Assembly (NCBI GenBank): GCA_009917555.1
Contig: QZDX01000003.1
Span: forward strand, 62,001-126,000
Length of the DNA: 64,000 nt
Source of the DNA: a bacterium 1XD21-13
GTDB taxonomy: Bacteria > Bacillota > Clostridia > Lachnospirales > Lachnospiraceae
Reading direction: 5' to 3'
A model generated the notes under the pieces. It was not told the origin of the DNA. It ran no database searches and saw only the letters and a program-made list of their open reading frames with translations. A program made the translations under genes and the position numbers. Of the stretch, positions 30,209-38,966 are shown piece after piece; positions within the stretch are counted from its first letter, which is position 1; each line of letters opens with the position of its first letter.

Positions 30209-32761
30209 TTAAATACATACCAAATGCTTTTTCAGCAGGCGCGCAAGATCGTCGATATCAATGGGCTTTGCAACGTGAGCATTCATTCCGCTGTCAAAGC
30301 AGTTCTGGATATCCTCGGCAAAGGCATCTGCAGTCATGGCAATGATCGGGATGGTTTTGGCGTCCGAACGCTCCAGAGCACGAATGGCTCTGGCTGCTTC
30401 CAGACCGGACATGACAGGCATCCGCAGATCCATCAAAATGGCATCGTAGTAGCCCTCCTCCGATTCGCAGAATTTATCCACGCAGATCTGTCCGTTTTCG
30501 GCCCAATCCAGATCCAATCCAAGATCAGACAGGAGCTCATTGGCGATTTCCCAGTTGAGCTCGTTGTCCTCCGCCAAAAGGAGCTTTTTGCCCGTGAAAT
30601 CTTCCTTTTCCTTCACAGCAATGACTGGAGGAGCCTCTCCATCAGAGAGGAGATAGGGCTTAAGGCCGTAAAACAGGGTGGAGCGGAACAGCGGCTTGGA
30701 AATAAAGCCAGTAACGCCGGCTGCCTGAGCCTCCACGGAAATCTCACTCCAGTCATAGGCGGAGGTGAGGAGAATGGGAATTTCATTTCCAAGGAGCCTG
30801 CGAATGGAGCGAGTCAGAGAAATCCCGTCTATCTCCGGCAGCTTCCAATCCAACAGAACCATTTGGTAATCCTCCTGCTTGGCGGATTGAAGCTCAATCA
30901 TTTCCAGTGCGCTTTTGGCATCCAGGGTCCAGTCCGCATCAATGCCCATGGAGTGCAGGGCGGCAATGGTACTTTCACAGAGCTGGGGGTCGTCATCCAC
31001 AACCAACAACCGTAGATGTGGCAGGGCCATATCTACCTCGCTGACCTGCGCCTTTTGTAGATCCAGGGTTACATGGAAGCAGCTGCCTTTGCCGGGCTCG
31101 CTTTGAATCTCAATGTTGCCCTCCATGGCATCTACAATGTATTTGGTAATGGCCATGCCTAAGCCGCTGCCCTCTGTCTTCTGTACACGCTTACTGTCGG
31201 CGCGACTGAAAGCTTCAAAAATGCGCTCCAGAAATTCCGGTGTCATACCAATTCCGGTATCCTTCACTAAGAGGTGGAGCTGAACATAGGAATCCCCCTT
31301 GGGGGAGGGCTCTTCATAGAGGGACAACTGTATGGAGCCTCCCTCCGGTGTAAACTTAATGGAATTTCCCAAAATATTCAGCAGGATCTGAGTCAGACGG
31401 ACACTGTCGCAGCAGATATCCTCCGTGGTGATATCTCGAATGAATACGTCAAATTTCTGCTGTCTGGCGTGGAAACGGGGCTGAAGGATATTTACAATAT
31501 TGTCCACAACCTCCCGAAGAGAAATCTGCTCAATGGCTAGGGTCATTTTTCCACTTTCAATCTTGGACATATCCAACACATCGTTGATAAGGCCAAGGAG
31601 ATGCTTGCTGGAAAGGCTGATTTTTTTGAGACAGTTCTCCACCTGCTGGCGATTGTTAATATTGGCAGATGCAATAGCGGTCATTCCCACAATGGCATTC
31701 ATCGGGGTGCGGATGTCATGGCTCATGTTGGACAGAAATTCACTTTTCGCCTTGCTGGCATGAACGGCCTCCTGGCTCACCCGGTTCAGCTCATCCATTT
31801 TTTTTCGAATCTCCTTCAAATAAGATCCAAAGGCCCAGAACAGGGCCAAAATGACAATGGCAGAGCCTCCCACAGCAATGAAAAGCCAGTATTGATTGAG
31901 CTGGGCGATCTCCTGATCCAGGGTGCTGTAGGGCATAATGACGATGAGAAACCAGTCGGAATATGCCAGCTTGGTACAATGGAGATGCCGGCGTCCGCCA
32001 TGGGTGGTGATCACGGAGGAGTAGTGCTGGGTCTCTGTTAGGGATGCTTGGATGTCTGATATGTAGCCCTCTGCATCATTGGCAATCTCTGTATAGAGCT
32101 GATCAAAGTAATTGTCCTGCAGAGTATCTCCGTTTTGAAAAGGATAGGTGCCGTCGGAGCGAATAATATGGGAATAGACAGGAGAACTGGAGACATCCGA
32201 GGAAAGGATGTCACTGATATAATCCGTAGAGAGCTCGGCTATCAGAGCCATATAATCCGGGTCCCAGTCCTTCAGGGCGGAGCTGGGAAGACCGATCAAT
32301 ACCCGTGTGTTCCCCTCAGCATCCAGGATTGTGCCAATACGCTTCTCATTTTTTTGAAGGGAGGTAAAAAAGAGCTTTGGTGCCTCCGGTGTCAGTTGTT
32401 CACCGTAAATGGGAATAAGATCACCGTCACTGGTGCAGAAGGCCAGAGATTCAAAGCCACGGTTTCTGGCGCTCTCAGCCAGATAATCCTTCCGGGATTG
32501 ATGGGTGTAGCGGTACAAATCGGCATTTTGTATCAGATCCTCTAACTGGGAAAAGCGCAGATCAACGGTGGACACAAAGTCCAGGGCAATCTCATCGCTC
32601 ATATTGTGCATGTAGATATCACTGATGGCGCTGATGGTTTTGGCGCCTTTTTTATTCATGAAGAAAGCGGAAAATATGAAAATGCCGACACAGAGTATGA
32701 GCACCATAAAAAGCTTTGTGAGAAAGAGTCGGCTGATTTTATTATCGGAATGATTGCGCAT
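30209..32761 (-). CDS. Hybrid sensor histidine kinase with two receiver domains
   Basis: An 850-residue membrane kinase. One membrane helix at 13-33 (FLTKLFMVLILCVGIFIFSA), an extracytoplasmic sensor of about 250 residues, a second helix near 290-310 (WLFIAVGGSAIVILALFWAF), HisKA with the His in EFLSNMSHDIRTPMNAIVG (about 350), HATPase (QILLNILGNSIKFTPEGG, EGSGLGMAITKYIVDA), a diverged receiver (RLLVVDDDPQLCE, phospho-Asp in VLLDWKLPE), and a second receiver (LLLAEDNELNWEI, LMDLRMPVMSG). Phosphotransfer between receivers suggests an output through a separate protein. No partner gene adjoins it. Such kinases are common in gut Lachnospiraceae; signal unknown. Confidence 0.92.
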   Translation of the reverse strand: MRNHSDNKISRLFLTKLFMVLILCVGIFIFSAFFMNKKGAKTISAISDIYMHNMSDEIALDFVSTVDLRFSQLEDLIQNADLYRYTHQSRKDYLAESARNRGFESLAFCTSDGDLIPIYGEQLTPEAPKLFFTSLQKNEKRIGTILDAEGNTRVLIGLPSSALKDWDPDYMALIAELSTDYISDILSSDVSSSPVYSHIIRSDGTYPFQNGDTLQDNYFDQLYTEIANDAEGYISDIQASLTETQHYSSVITTHGGRRHLHCTKLAYSDWFLIVIMPYSTLDQEIAQLNQYWLFIAVGGSAIVILALFWAFGSYLKEIRKKMDELNRVSQEAVHASKAKSEFLSNMSHDIRTPMNAIVGMTAIASANINNRQQVENCLKKISLSSKHLLGLINDVLDMSKIESGKMTLAIEQISLREVVDNIVNILQPRFHARQQKFDVFIRDITTEDICCDSVRLTQILLNILGNSIKFTPEGGSIQLSLYEEPSPKGDSYVQLHLLVKDTGIGMTPEFLERIFEAFSRADSKRVQKTEGSGLGMAITKYIVDAMEGNIEIQSEPGKGSCFHVTLDLQKAQVSEVDMALPHLRLLVVDDDPQLCESTIAALHSMGIDADWTLDAKSALEMIELQSAKQEDYQMVLLDWKLPEIDGISLTRSIRRLLGNEIPILLTSAYDWSEISVEAQAAGVTGFISKPLFRSTLFYGLKPYLLSDGEAPPVIAVKEKEDFTGKKLLLAEDNELNWEIANELLSDLGLDLDWAENGQICVDKFCESEEGYYDAILMDLRMPVMSGLEAARAIRALERSDAKTIPIIAMTADAFAEDIQNCFDSGMNAHVAKPIDIDDLARLLKKHLVCI

Positions 32762-32916
32762 GATTGATCTCTCCCTGGAAATATTTTAAGGGGCAATGCC
32801 GTCCCTGTCGTTCATATCTGAAAGCTATCTTTTATTATACTAAGAAAAAATAAATTTGAAAAGAGGGATTGTAAGAGAGATTTTTAATTTGATGGCAAAT
32901 AAGCTTTGGAAAAACA

Positions 32917-32962
32917 ATACCGTTTCTTAGAAGAATGGTATTTCTAGGCTAAGAAATGGTAT
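32917..32962 (-). terminator. Terminator after the 2-hydroxyacid dehydrogenase gene
   Basis: ATACCGTTTCTTAG (32917-32930) pairs with CTAAGAAATGGTAT (32949-32962) through one G-U pair; on the minus strand the hairpin is followed by a T-rich stretch, just past the stop at 32973. Upstream of the kinase gene, 32762-32916 holds no other feature. Confidence 0.7.
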
Positions 32963-32972
32963 GAGCAATATA

Positions 32973-33962
32973 TTATGATTGATAATTTCTGTAATCCTGA
33001 TTTAGGATAAATGGAGAGCCTTTGCCCGCAAAAAAGTCAGCGCTGATATCAAGAGCCATTTTGTAAATGTTCCAGAGAGATTCCACAGTCTGGCTGGATA
33101 CATGTGGGGTTAGTACAATGTTTTCTAAAGTCAAAAGCGGTGAATCCAGAGGAAGAGGCTCCTTTTCAAATACATCAATACCTGCACTGGCGATCTGCCC
33201 GGATTTTAGGGCATGGAATAGAGCGATTTCATCTACAACGCCGCCTCTGGAGGTGTTCACAATAACCCCTGTAGGCTTCATTAACGACAGCAGCTTTGCA
33301 TTTATCAGATGATGTGTTTCAGAGGTGTAGGGAACATGAATACTGATGGCATCTGATCTGGAAAATAATTCTTCAAGACTTACAAACTCTACATTGTCAT
33401 TCTTGTGTATGTCTGATTGAGGGTGGGGATCATAGGCTAAAATGTGACAGCCAAATCCCTTGATCAGACGTGCAAAGCGCCTTCCGATGCAACCGTACCC
33501 GATGATGCCTACAGTACTGCCGATTATTTCATGACCAATCTCTTTGACCCATACCCCTGTTTGGATACAGCGCTGGGATTGGTTTAATTTTCTTTTGCAG
33601 GAAAGTATCAGTGTCAAAGCCATTTCAGCTACGGCGGTAGTGTTGGCGCCTGCAGTTCGGGCAACTGCGATCCCATGACGGCTTGCGGCAGCTAAATCCA
33701 CTTTGTCATATCCTACTCCGAAGCGCACTAATAATTTGGAGGAATCTTTGATTTGGCTGAAAATAGATTCTCCGTAGGGCTCAATATCAATAATTCCTGC
33801 ATCTGCATTTTTGAGCTCATGAATAGCGCTTTCTTCCGAAAAAGGAGATTGAGGAGCCCAGCGGTATTCCAAATTCAGTGAATGGGCATAGGCTTCGGCT
33901 TTCTGATTCAATGCATAAAAAAGTTCAGATTTTTCTCCAAAAAGTGAAACTATTTTTTTCAT
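32973..33962 (-). CDS. D-2-hydroxyacid dehydrogenase (phosphoglycerate dehydrogenase-like)
   Basis: NAD-dependent dehydrogenase of 329 residues. Nucleotide-binding Rossmann motif GIIGYGCIGRRF (about 148), substrate Arg in VNTSRGGVVDE (about 238), catalytic Glu in VFEKEPLP (about 268) and catalytic His in LTPHVSSQT (about 289). No ACT domain, so serine-feedback control is not expected. It could act on 3-phosphoglycerate or on another 2-hydroxyacid such as D-lactate or a branched acid. AGGAGGTG precedes the ATG. Last gene of the minus-strand set prpB-like, nitroreductase, dehydrogenase, in a locus of organic-acid metabolism. Confidence 0.9.
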   Translation of the reverse strand: MKKIVSLFGEKSELFYALNQKAEAYAHSLNLEYRWAPQSPFSEESAIHELKNADAGIIDIEPYGESIFSQIKDSSKLLVRFGVGYDKVDLAAASRHGIAVARTAGANTTAVAEMALTLILSCKRKLNQSQRCIQTGVWVKEIGHEIIGSTVGIIGYGCIGRRFARLIKGFGCHILAYDPHPQSDIHKNDNVEFVSLEELFSRSDAISIHVPYTSETHHLINAKLLSLMKPTGVIVNTSRGGVVDEIALFHALKSGQIASAGIDVFEKEPLPLDSPLLTLENIVLTPHVSSQTVESLWNIYKMALDISADFFAGKGSPFILNQDYRNYQS

Positions 33963-34015
33963 GGTTCACCTCCTGTGGTTTTTGAAATTTTTTCTATCAC
34001 TTTTATCATTTGCGG

Positions 34016-34804
34016 TTACTGCCAATTTTTTAATGCGACACGTACCGAGCGAATGCCTTCTTCATAACAATCGGAACAGCTATGACGGCTTAAATAGTGA
34101 AACTGACCATTGTTTTCCGCATGAAATGTATTGCGGGACGTATAAGGAAAGCTTTGAAATGCTTGCTCTAGTTCCTCTTCGTTCATACGATGATAACTGT
34201 TTTCATGAACAATAGTCTTTTTGTTAAACCGCCGTTTGGATGGCTTTCTATGAAATTCTTTAGGAGCCTTGCCAAAAGCAAGCATAGTAATAGGAAACAC
34301 ATAAGGCGGCAATTTGAACAGCTCCCGATGAAATTCATAGTGATCCATAATATGGCCGATGTAGCAGGAACCGATATCCATGGATTCCGCAGCCAGGACA
34401 GCATTTTGAGCAGCCAGAAGAGCATCGCAGCTGGCCAGTAAAAGGTTTTGCTCGCCTGGAGCAGTATAAGACAATCCAAGCTCTTCACATTTTTCTGCTA
34501 CCTTGCAGTAGGCATAAAAATCCTCCAAACGCTGCATATCTGCCAAAAATATTAGTAAAAAAGGAGCGGTTTCAATCCATGCCTGCTGATTACAAGAGAC
34601 AGAAAGTTTCTTTTTTACCTCTTTATCTCGCACGATTAAGATAGAATACAGCATCAGATTAGCTGCGGTGGGAGCTCGCATAGCAGCATAGAGAATAGCT
34701 TCCTCTTCCGCCTTTGTCAGTGGGACAGATGAAAATTTTCTAAGACTGGAACGCTGAGTAATGATTTGTAAAACCGGATTTCCATTGTAGTTCATATCAT
34801 TCAT
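34016..34804 (-). CDS. Nitroreductase-family flavoprotein
   Basis: A 262-residue FMN-dependent oxidoreductase: N-terminal RSSLRKFSSVPLT (flavin phosphate contact), APTAANLMLYSILIV, a middle helical insertion, and SMDIGSCYIGHIMDH with PITMLAFGKAP before a C-terminal Cys-containing tail. Function in this locus is not clear; it may reduce an enoate or nitro compound. It starts four bases after the prpB-like stop, with AGGA in front, so it is coupled to the truncated gene. Confidence 0.87.
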   Translation of the reverse strand: MNDMNYNGNPVLQIITQRSSLRKFSSVPLTKAEEEAILYAAMRAPTAANLMLYSILIVRDKEVKKKLSVSCNQQAWIETAPFLLIFLADMQRLEDFYAYCKVAEKCEELGLSYTAPGEQNLLLASCDALLAAQNAVLAAESMDIGSCYIGHIMDHYEFHRELFKLPPYVFPITMLAFGKAPKEFHRKPSKRRFNKKTIVHENSYHRMNEEELEQAFQSFPYTSRNTFHAENNGQFHYLSRHSCSDCYEEGIRSVRVALKNWQ

Positions 34805-34807
34805 GGC

Positions 34808-35494
34808 TTAATCCTGCGGCTTAATACGGGATGTCATATTGATTTTATCATTAAACATCTTTGCGGTTCCCAGCCATTTGTCAATTTCCATCATTTCAAA
34901 GACACCAAAGGGAGAGATATCCTCACCGGTACGATCACGACTGGCAATATAATAGTCATTTTGATCCTGAAATGTATGCTCTGCGAATTCTGTAATACCG
35001 GTTACAGCGCCACCAAGACTTACCATGGGAACGGTTACTAGGCGATAGCCGTAATCTACCAGCTCCTTGAAGGAAATACGCGGACTGGCACCACCGTAAA
35101 GCATGTCGAACATTTTCCATCCTGGAACTTCTTTGCCTATACGAATAATATCTTCCATTTTTTCTGTACCCTCTGTAAAGGTGATATCTGCGCCTGCCTC
35201 CAAAGAGCCCAGATTACGCCGGATTGCTTCTTCCACGCCATGGGTGTGGTAGGAATCCGTACGAGCAATCAGCAGACAGTCCGTACCCTCCAGTGCATAG
35301 TGTGCGGCCCGCAGCTTGCTGAAATAGTCTTCTGCCGGGATTACCTGTTTTCCCTGCATATGACCACAGCACTTTGGAGAAACCTGATCCTCCAGATGGA
35401 CAGCCATTGCACCAGCCGCGGCAATTTCCTCGCAGGTACGAATTAGATTTAATTCATTTCCAAAGCCAGTATCAATATCAACAATCATATGATT
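34808..35494 (-). pseudogene. Methylisocitrate lyase/PEP mutase-family gene, 5' end missing
   Basis: The frame gives 226 residues that match the last three quarters of PrpB-type lyases: MIVDIDTGFGNELNLIRTCE (metal-binding Asp pair), VHLEDQVSPKCCGHMQGKQV (catalytic Cys loop), LLIARTDSYHTHGVEEAI, and the C-terminal helices. PrpB proteins have about 290 residues; the first 80, forming the first three barrel strands and the SGYG-like substrate loop, are absent. The break coincides with the end of the recombinase element at the palindrome AATCATATGATT. The residual ATG is there by chance and has no ribosome site. Not functional as a lyase. Confidence 0.82.
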
Positions 35495-35511
35495 GCTTCA
35501 TATTAGGAAAA
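35483..35511. repeat. Left end of the recombinase element (att-like)
   Basis: Starts with the palindrome AATCATATGATT and continues inward to TATTAGGAAAA. It matches the inverted right end at 24 of 29 positions. Inverted arms around a central palindrome are what the two arms of a serine-integrase attP give when the element is integrated. Confidence 0.6.
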
Positions 35512-35546
35512 TCTGTAAATTGCGGGTTTTCATGCTTTGGCGGGGG

Positions 35547-37223
35547 TCAGCTCGCCTCGGTGGTATTGATTTCAATGTACTCGGCAATCCGGCGGAACTC
35601 GTCCACAAACTTAAAATGAACGCTGATATTGCCGTTTTCGTAAATCTTGATATGGTCTACCAAGTCCGTGAGGATTTCACGGGTGAGCGTTTCAATGCTT
35701 TGATACTTTGCAAAGGCTACCAGCGCGGGGTGTTCCTTGTCAACGCCATTCAAGAGCTCCGCCCGTTCCGCGTTCAGCCGGGCCAGCACATCCGCAAGCT
35801 CGGCGGCCTGCCGTTCATAATCGGCTTTCATATCCCGGTATTCCTGCTGGGTGATTTCCCCGTCTTTCCAATCTTGATACAGTGACTGCTTGTAGCGGGT
35901 TATCCGGGTCAATTCCTTTTCCTTTGCGGCTATCTGGTCGTTAAGGCGGTGGGATTGACTTTTTTTCAACGGGGCCGAGTTGATACGGGCAATCAGCTCC
36001 GAGTAGGAAACGGCGGTGTTCACTTGATACTGGATAGCGAACAGGACGGCGGCCTCCAAACGGTTGTGCTTGATAGAGTGCATGGTGCAGGCCGTCCGGG
36101 AGCGGTTCTTGTAAGTGGAGCAGGCGTAATAGATATTTTTCCCGCTCTGGCTGCGGGTAATGGACTTCCCGCAGTCCGCACATTTCAGAAAACCGCTGAA
36201 CAGGTGAACCTCGCGCCCTTTGGGGGAAGTCCGGGTATCGCGTACCAGCAGAGCCTGCACCTTATCAAAGGTTTCATGGGGGATAATCGCCTCGTGGGTA
36301 TCGGGGACGCGCACCCATTCATCCTCCGGCACAGCCTCGATCTGGTGTACCTTGTAGCTTTTCACCCGGCGGCGGCCTTGTACCAAATCCCCGGTGTAAA
36401 TGGGGTTGGTGAGCATTTCATGTATCATGCGGGCCCCCCACATGGGGGCGTCCGCCACAGCTGAGGAAACGGGCAGGCCCTTTTTCCGGCGGTATGCCGT
36501 GGGGCTGAGTATGCCATGTTCGTTGAGGTACAGCGCGATGGCCCTTTTAGACGAGCCTTGCAGGAGCATGGAATACACGCGCTTGACGGTTTCGGCGGCC
36601 TCGGTATCGACCAGAAGTTGATGCTTGTTTGCCGGGTCTTTGATGTAGCCGTAGGGGGCGAAAGAGCCGATGTACTGGCCGTTGCGCCGTTTGTAATCAA
36701 ATACCTGCCGGATTTTCTTTGAGGTTTGATAACTATACTGGTCGTTCATCACATTTGTTATCGGCACAATAATGCTGTTCACGCTATCCGGGTTTAGGTA
36801 GCTGTCCACACCCTCGGCCAAGCTGATAAAGCGGACGCCCATTTGCACAAAAAGGTTATCAATCAGACTGCCAGCGTCACTGTAATTCCGGGCAAAACGG
36901 GAGAGGTCTTTTACCACAACGCAGGTAATTTTCCCGTTCATCACATCCCCCAAAAGCCGCTGGAAACTTTCGCGCTCCGTGTCGGTTCCCGTGTGGCCGT
37001 CATCCACATACTCGGTGTAGCTTTCAAATTCTTCCGCATGATTAAAATGAAAATCGTTGAATATATCGCGCTGATTTTTCACACTGTTGCTATCGTCAAG
37101 GCCACGATTGATTTTCTGCAAATCCTCTTTGGAGAGCCGGATATAGCCGCCCATTTTCCAGCGCCGGGCCGCATAGGTAGGGGGCAAAATCTGCTGATAC
37201 CCTCTGTTTTTTGTTCGTGCCAT
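35547..37223 (-). CDS. Large serine recombinase
   Basis: A 558-residue site-specific recombinase. Resolvase-type catalytic domain (GGYIRLSKEDLQ with the active Ser; VKDLSRFARNY), recombinase domain (FAPYGYIKDP, TAYRRKKGLPV, LTNPIYTGDLVQG), a zinc ribbon (FSGFLKCADCGKSIT, then YYACSTYKN...C), a long coiled coil (about 420-500) and a C-terminal strand pair ending EYIEINTTEAS. All parts of an active integrase of the TnpX/TndX type are present. It is transcribed toward the truncated prpB-like gene. Its G+C is higher than that of the flanks, consistent with transfer. Confidence 0.92.
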   Translation of the reverse strand: MARTKNRGYQQILPPTYAARRWKMGGYIRLSKEDLQKINRGLDDSNSVKNQRDIFNDFHFNHAEEFESYTEYVDDGHTGTDTERESFQRLLGDVMNGKITCVVVKDLSRFARNYSDAGSLIDNLFVQMGVRFISLAEGVDSYLNPDSVNSIIVPITNVMNDQYSYQTSKKIRQVFDYKRRNGQYIGSFAPYGYIKDPANKHQLLVDTEAAETVKRVYSMLLQGSSKRAIALYLNEHGILSPTAYRRKKGLPVSSAVADAPMWGARMIHEMLTNPIYTGDLVQGRRRVKSYKVHQIEAVPEDEWVRVPDTHEAIIPHETFDKVQALLVRDTRTSPKGREVHLFSGFLKCADCGKSITRSQSGKNIYYACSTYKNRSRTACTMHSIKHNRLEAAVLFAIQYQVNTAVSYSELIARINSAPLKKSQSHRLNDQIAAKEKELTRITRYKQSLYQDWKDGEITQQEYRDMKADYERQAAELADVLARLNAERAELLNGVDKEHPALVAFAKYQSIETLTREILTDLVDHIKIYENGNISVHFKFVDEFRRIAEYIEINTTEAS

Positions 37224-37335
37224 TGTTCCTCCTTCCCTATCACATTACAGTTATATTATAACTCCGATTAGGGGTATCGGCAAGGATGCCGCCGGGCATG
37301 AAAAGGGGGCGGCACTGCGAAAAGTACCGCCCCAA

Positions 37336-37358
37336 CTTTGGGACATTTTGTCCCAAAG
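37336..37358. repeat. 23-bp palindrome, copy A
   Basis: CTTTGGGACA, three A/T, TGTCCCAAAG: perfect dyad. The same dyad occurs at 37503, 38501 and 38743 inside the element and was not noticed elsewhere in the window. Confidence 0.85.
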
Positions 37359-37421
37359 GTATAAAATCCGCACCATGTCTTAAAACGCGCAATTTATATA
37401 ATTCCACAAACGGCAAGCAAT

Positions 37422-37494
37422 GCAAGTGTGGCCACACTTGCCATTTTTGACTGGCCGGGGGCCGTCAAAAATGCTTGTTGGGGAGCCTCCCCAA
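37422..37494. repeat. Cluster of three further hairpins
   Basis: In succession: GCAAGTGTGGCCACACTTGC at 37422-37441 (perfect palindrome), TTTTTGAC...GTCAAAAA at 37444-37471 with a GGCC/GGCC inner stem, and TTGGGGAGCCTCCCCAA at 37478-37494. Together with the 23-bp dyads on either side they fill most of the 37224-37690 gap. I see no gene there. Confidence 0.8.
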
Positions 37495-37502
37495 ACCCGG
37501 CT

Positions 37503-37525
37503 CTTTGGGACAAAATGTCCCAAAG
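37503..37525. repeat. 23-bp palindrome, copy B
   Basis: Same dyad as copy A with centre AAA; pairing extends two more bases on each side (CTCTTTGGG...CCCAAAGAG). Confidence 0.85.
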
Positions 37526-37690
37526 AGGTTGGCTGTGTCACCGCCGCTGTCGCGCCGGTTCCTTATGAATAAGATAGCAACACTTTAGGCTGTCGCCCCT
37601 TGATTATCGAACAGCAAAGACAAATGGGGCTGTCAACGGTGGGCGAAGTGAAGCCCATTTACTTGCCGTTGACTGGCTCGGTTGGGTTTG

Positions 37691-38137
37691 CTATTCATAC
37701 TTCTTTAGCAACTGCTTAAATATTACGATACCTATTACAATTTGAAATAATAAATAGCCGCCCAGATATAGCACTATTAAGCGTGAATTATCAATGATTT
37801 CAAGTTGTCCCAGTATGAAGAAAATGATTATTGAAATACTAACTGTCATAAGCCCGATAGCATACGCATAGCGCCCGGATTTATCTCTTAATTTTGATTT
37901 TAATTCATCGTGAAGTTCAATTTTTTCATTTTCTATTTTTTCTTGATAACGCTCTTTGTTTTTAGATGTACTCCAATAGAAGTATTTACAGGTCATAAAA
38001 ATACCAGAAGAGATAGTTGCGGCAGCAAAACCAATAAGCAAACTGTCCAGCACACTATCAGTCAGTAGTGCTACACCCAAAAGAATAATGCCTGTCAAAA
38101 CAAACAAAATACCCTCTAATAAATTACCTTTTTTCAT
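37691..38137 (-). CDS. Membrane protein partnered with the element's HTH regulator
   Basis: About 148 residues from MKKGNLLEGILFVLTGIILL: two pairs of membrane helices (residues 6-50 and 92-140) separated by a charged helical loop (NKERYQEKIENEKIELHDEL). Such proteins regularly stand next to small XRE regulators in Clostridia; the function is not known. The frame opens 12 codons earlier at 38173 inside the HTH gene; the ATG at 38137 has AAAGGAGTTGC upstream and overlaps the HTH gene by 14 bases. Confidence 0.7.
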   Translation of the reverse strand: MKKGNLLEGILFVLTGIILLGVALLTDSVLDSLLIGFAAATISSGIFMTCKYFYWSTSKNKERYQEKIENEKIELHDELKSKLRDKSGRYAYAIGLMTVSISIIIFFILGQLEIIDNSRLIVLYLGGYLLFQIVIGIVIFKQLLKKYE

Positions 38138-38339
38138 CTTTGCAACTCCTTTCATGAATAAAAATATCTTCAATTTGCTTACCGAAAAAATCTGATATTG
38201 TAAAAGCTAATTCTAAAGAGGGATTATATTTCCCCGTTTCTATTGAACTGACAGTTTGTCTTGAAACTTTAAGTGCTTTTGCAAAATCTTCTTGATTCAT
38301 GCCTAACCTTTTTCGTAATTCTTCAACCCTGTTTTCCAA
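38124..38339 (-). CDS. XRE-family HTH regulator
   Basis: A 71-residue Cro/CI-type DNA-binding protein, single HTH: MENRVEELRKRLGMNQEDFA, KALKVSRQTVSSIETGKYNP, then FGKQIEDIFIHERS. This 'YozG/YdaS-like' form is typical of small accessory modules. It is coupled to the membrane-protein gene. The promoter side carries TTGACAAGGTTCCTTTAC twice in the 38360-38425 region, a possible operator or -35 element. Confidence 0.85.
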   Translation of the reverse strand: MENRVEELRKRLGMNQEDFAKALKVSRQTVSSIETGKYNPSLELAFTISDFFGKQIEDIFIHERSCKDEKR

Positions 38340-38500
38340 ATAATGTCACCCCCCTGTTTTGACAAGGTTCCTTTACATTTCCATTATAGCAGCATAGGGC
38401 GGTTTTGTCAAGGTTCCTTTACAAAAGTTTTTCTTATAATCTGTATAGAATAGTGGGGGGCTACCTAATTAAAATCATTGCGCCACTGTCTCCCCCTCAC

Positions 38501-38523
38501 CTTTGGGACAAAATGTCTCAAAG
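38501..38523. repeat. 23-bp palindrome, copy C
   Basis: CTTTGGGACA, AAA, TGTCTCAAAG: one change from the perfect dyad, in the right half. Confidence 0.8.
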
Positions 38524-38742
38524 CACAGCCGTCCATGTTAGCTTTTGTGGAACGAATAGGGCGCAGGACATATAAACATACCACTCCCCTGCTGAACGCG
38601 CCCGGAAACCCTTGATACAAGCGGCTTTCAAACGCCTAAATACTAACAGTCCAGCCGTGGAAAATAAGCGGTTTTTACAGCGCGTTCAACCCTATCCCCC
38701 GCCCTTTCCCATTCATGGGAAAGGGGGCGGGGACAACGATTG

Positions 38743-38765
38743 CTTTGGGACATTTTGTCTCAAAG
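38743..38765. repeat. 23-bp palindrome, copy D
   Basis: CTTTGGGACA, TTT, TGTCTCAAAG: carries the same right-half change as copy C. Confidence 0.8.
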
Positions 38766-38966
38766 TTACCATGCGATAATTCAGACTTTTCGGGTGGAAT
38801 GGCCGGGGTCTGCTGGGGGCCGCCTTGATAACCAAAACAGGGCGGCCCCCAGTGGACTCTGGCCATATCGCGCAGAAAACCGCCCCATTTTCAAGGACGG
38901 CTTTCTGCGTAATGTGATAGTTTCAATCTGTTTTCTTGTGTTTTCGTCAAAAACCTTGCGTTTTCG

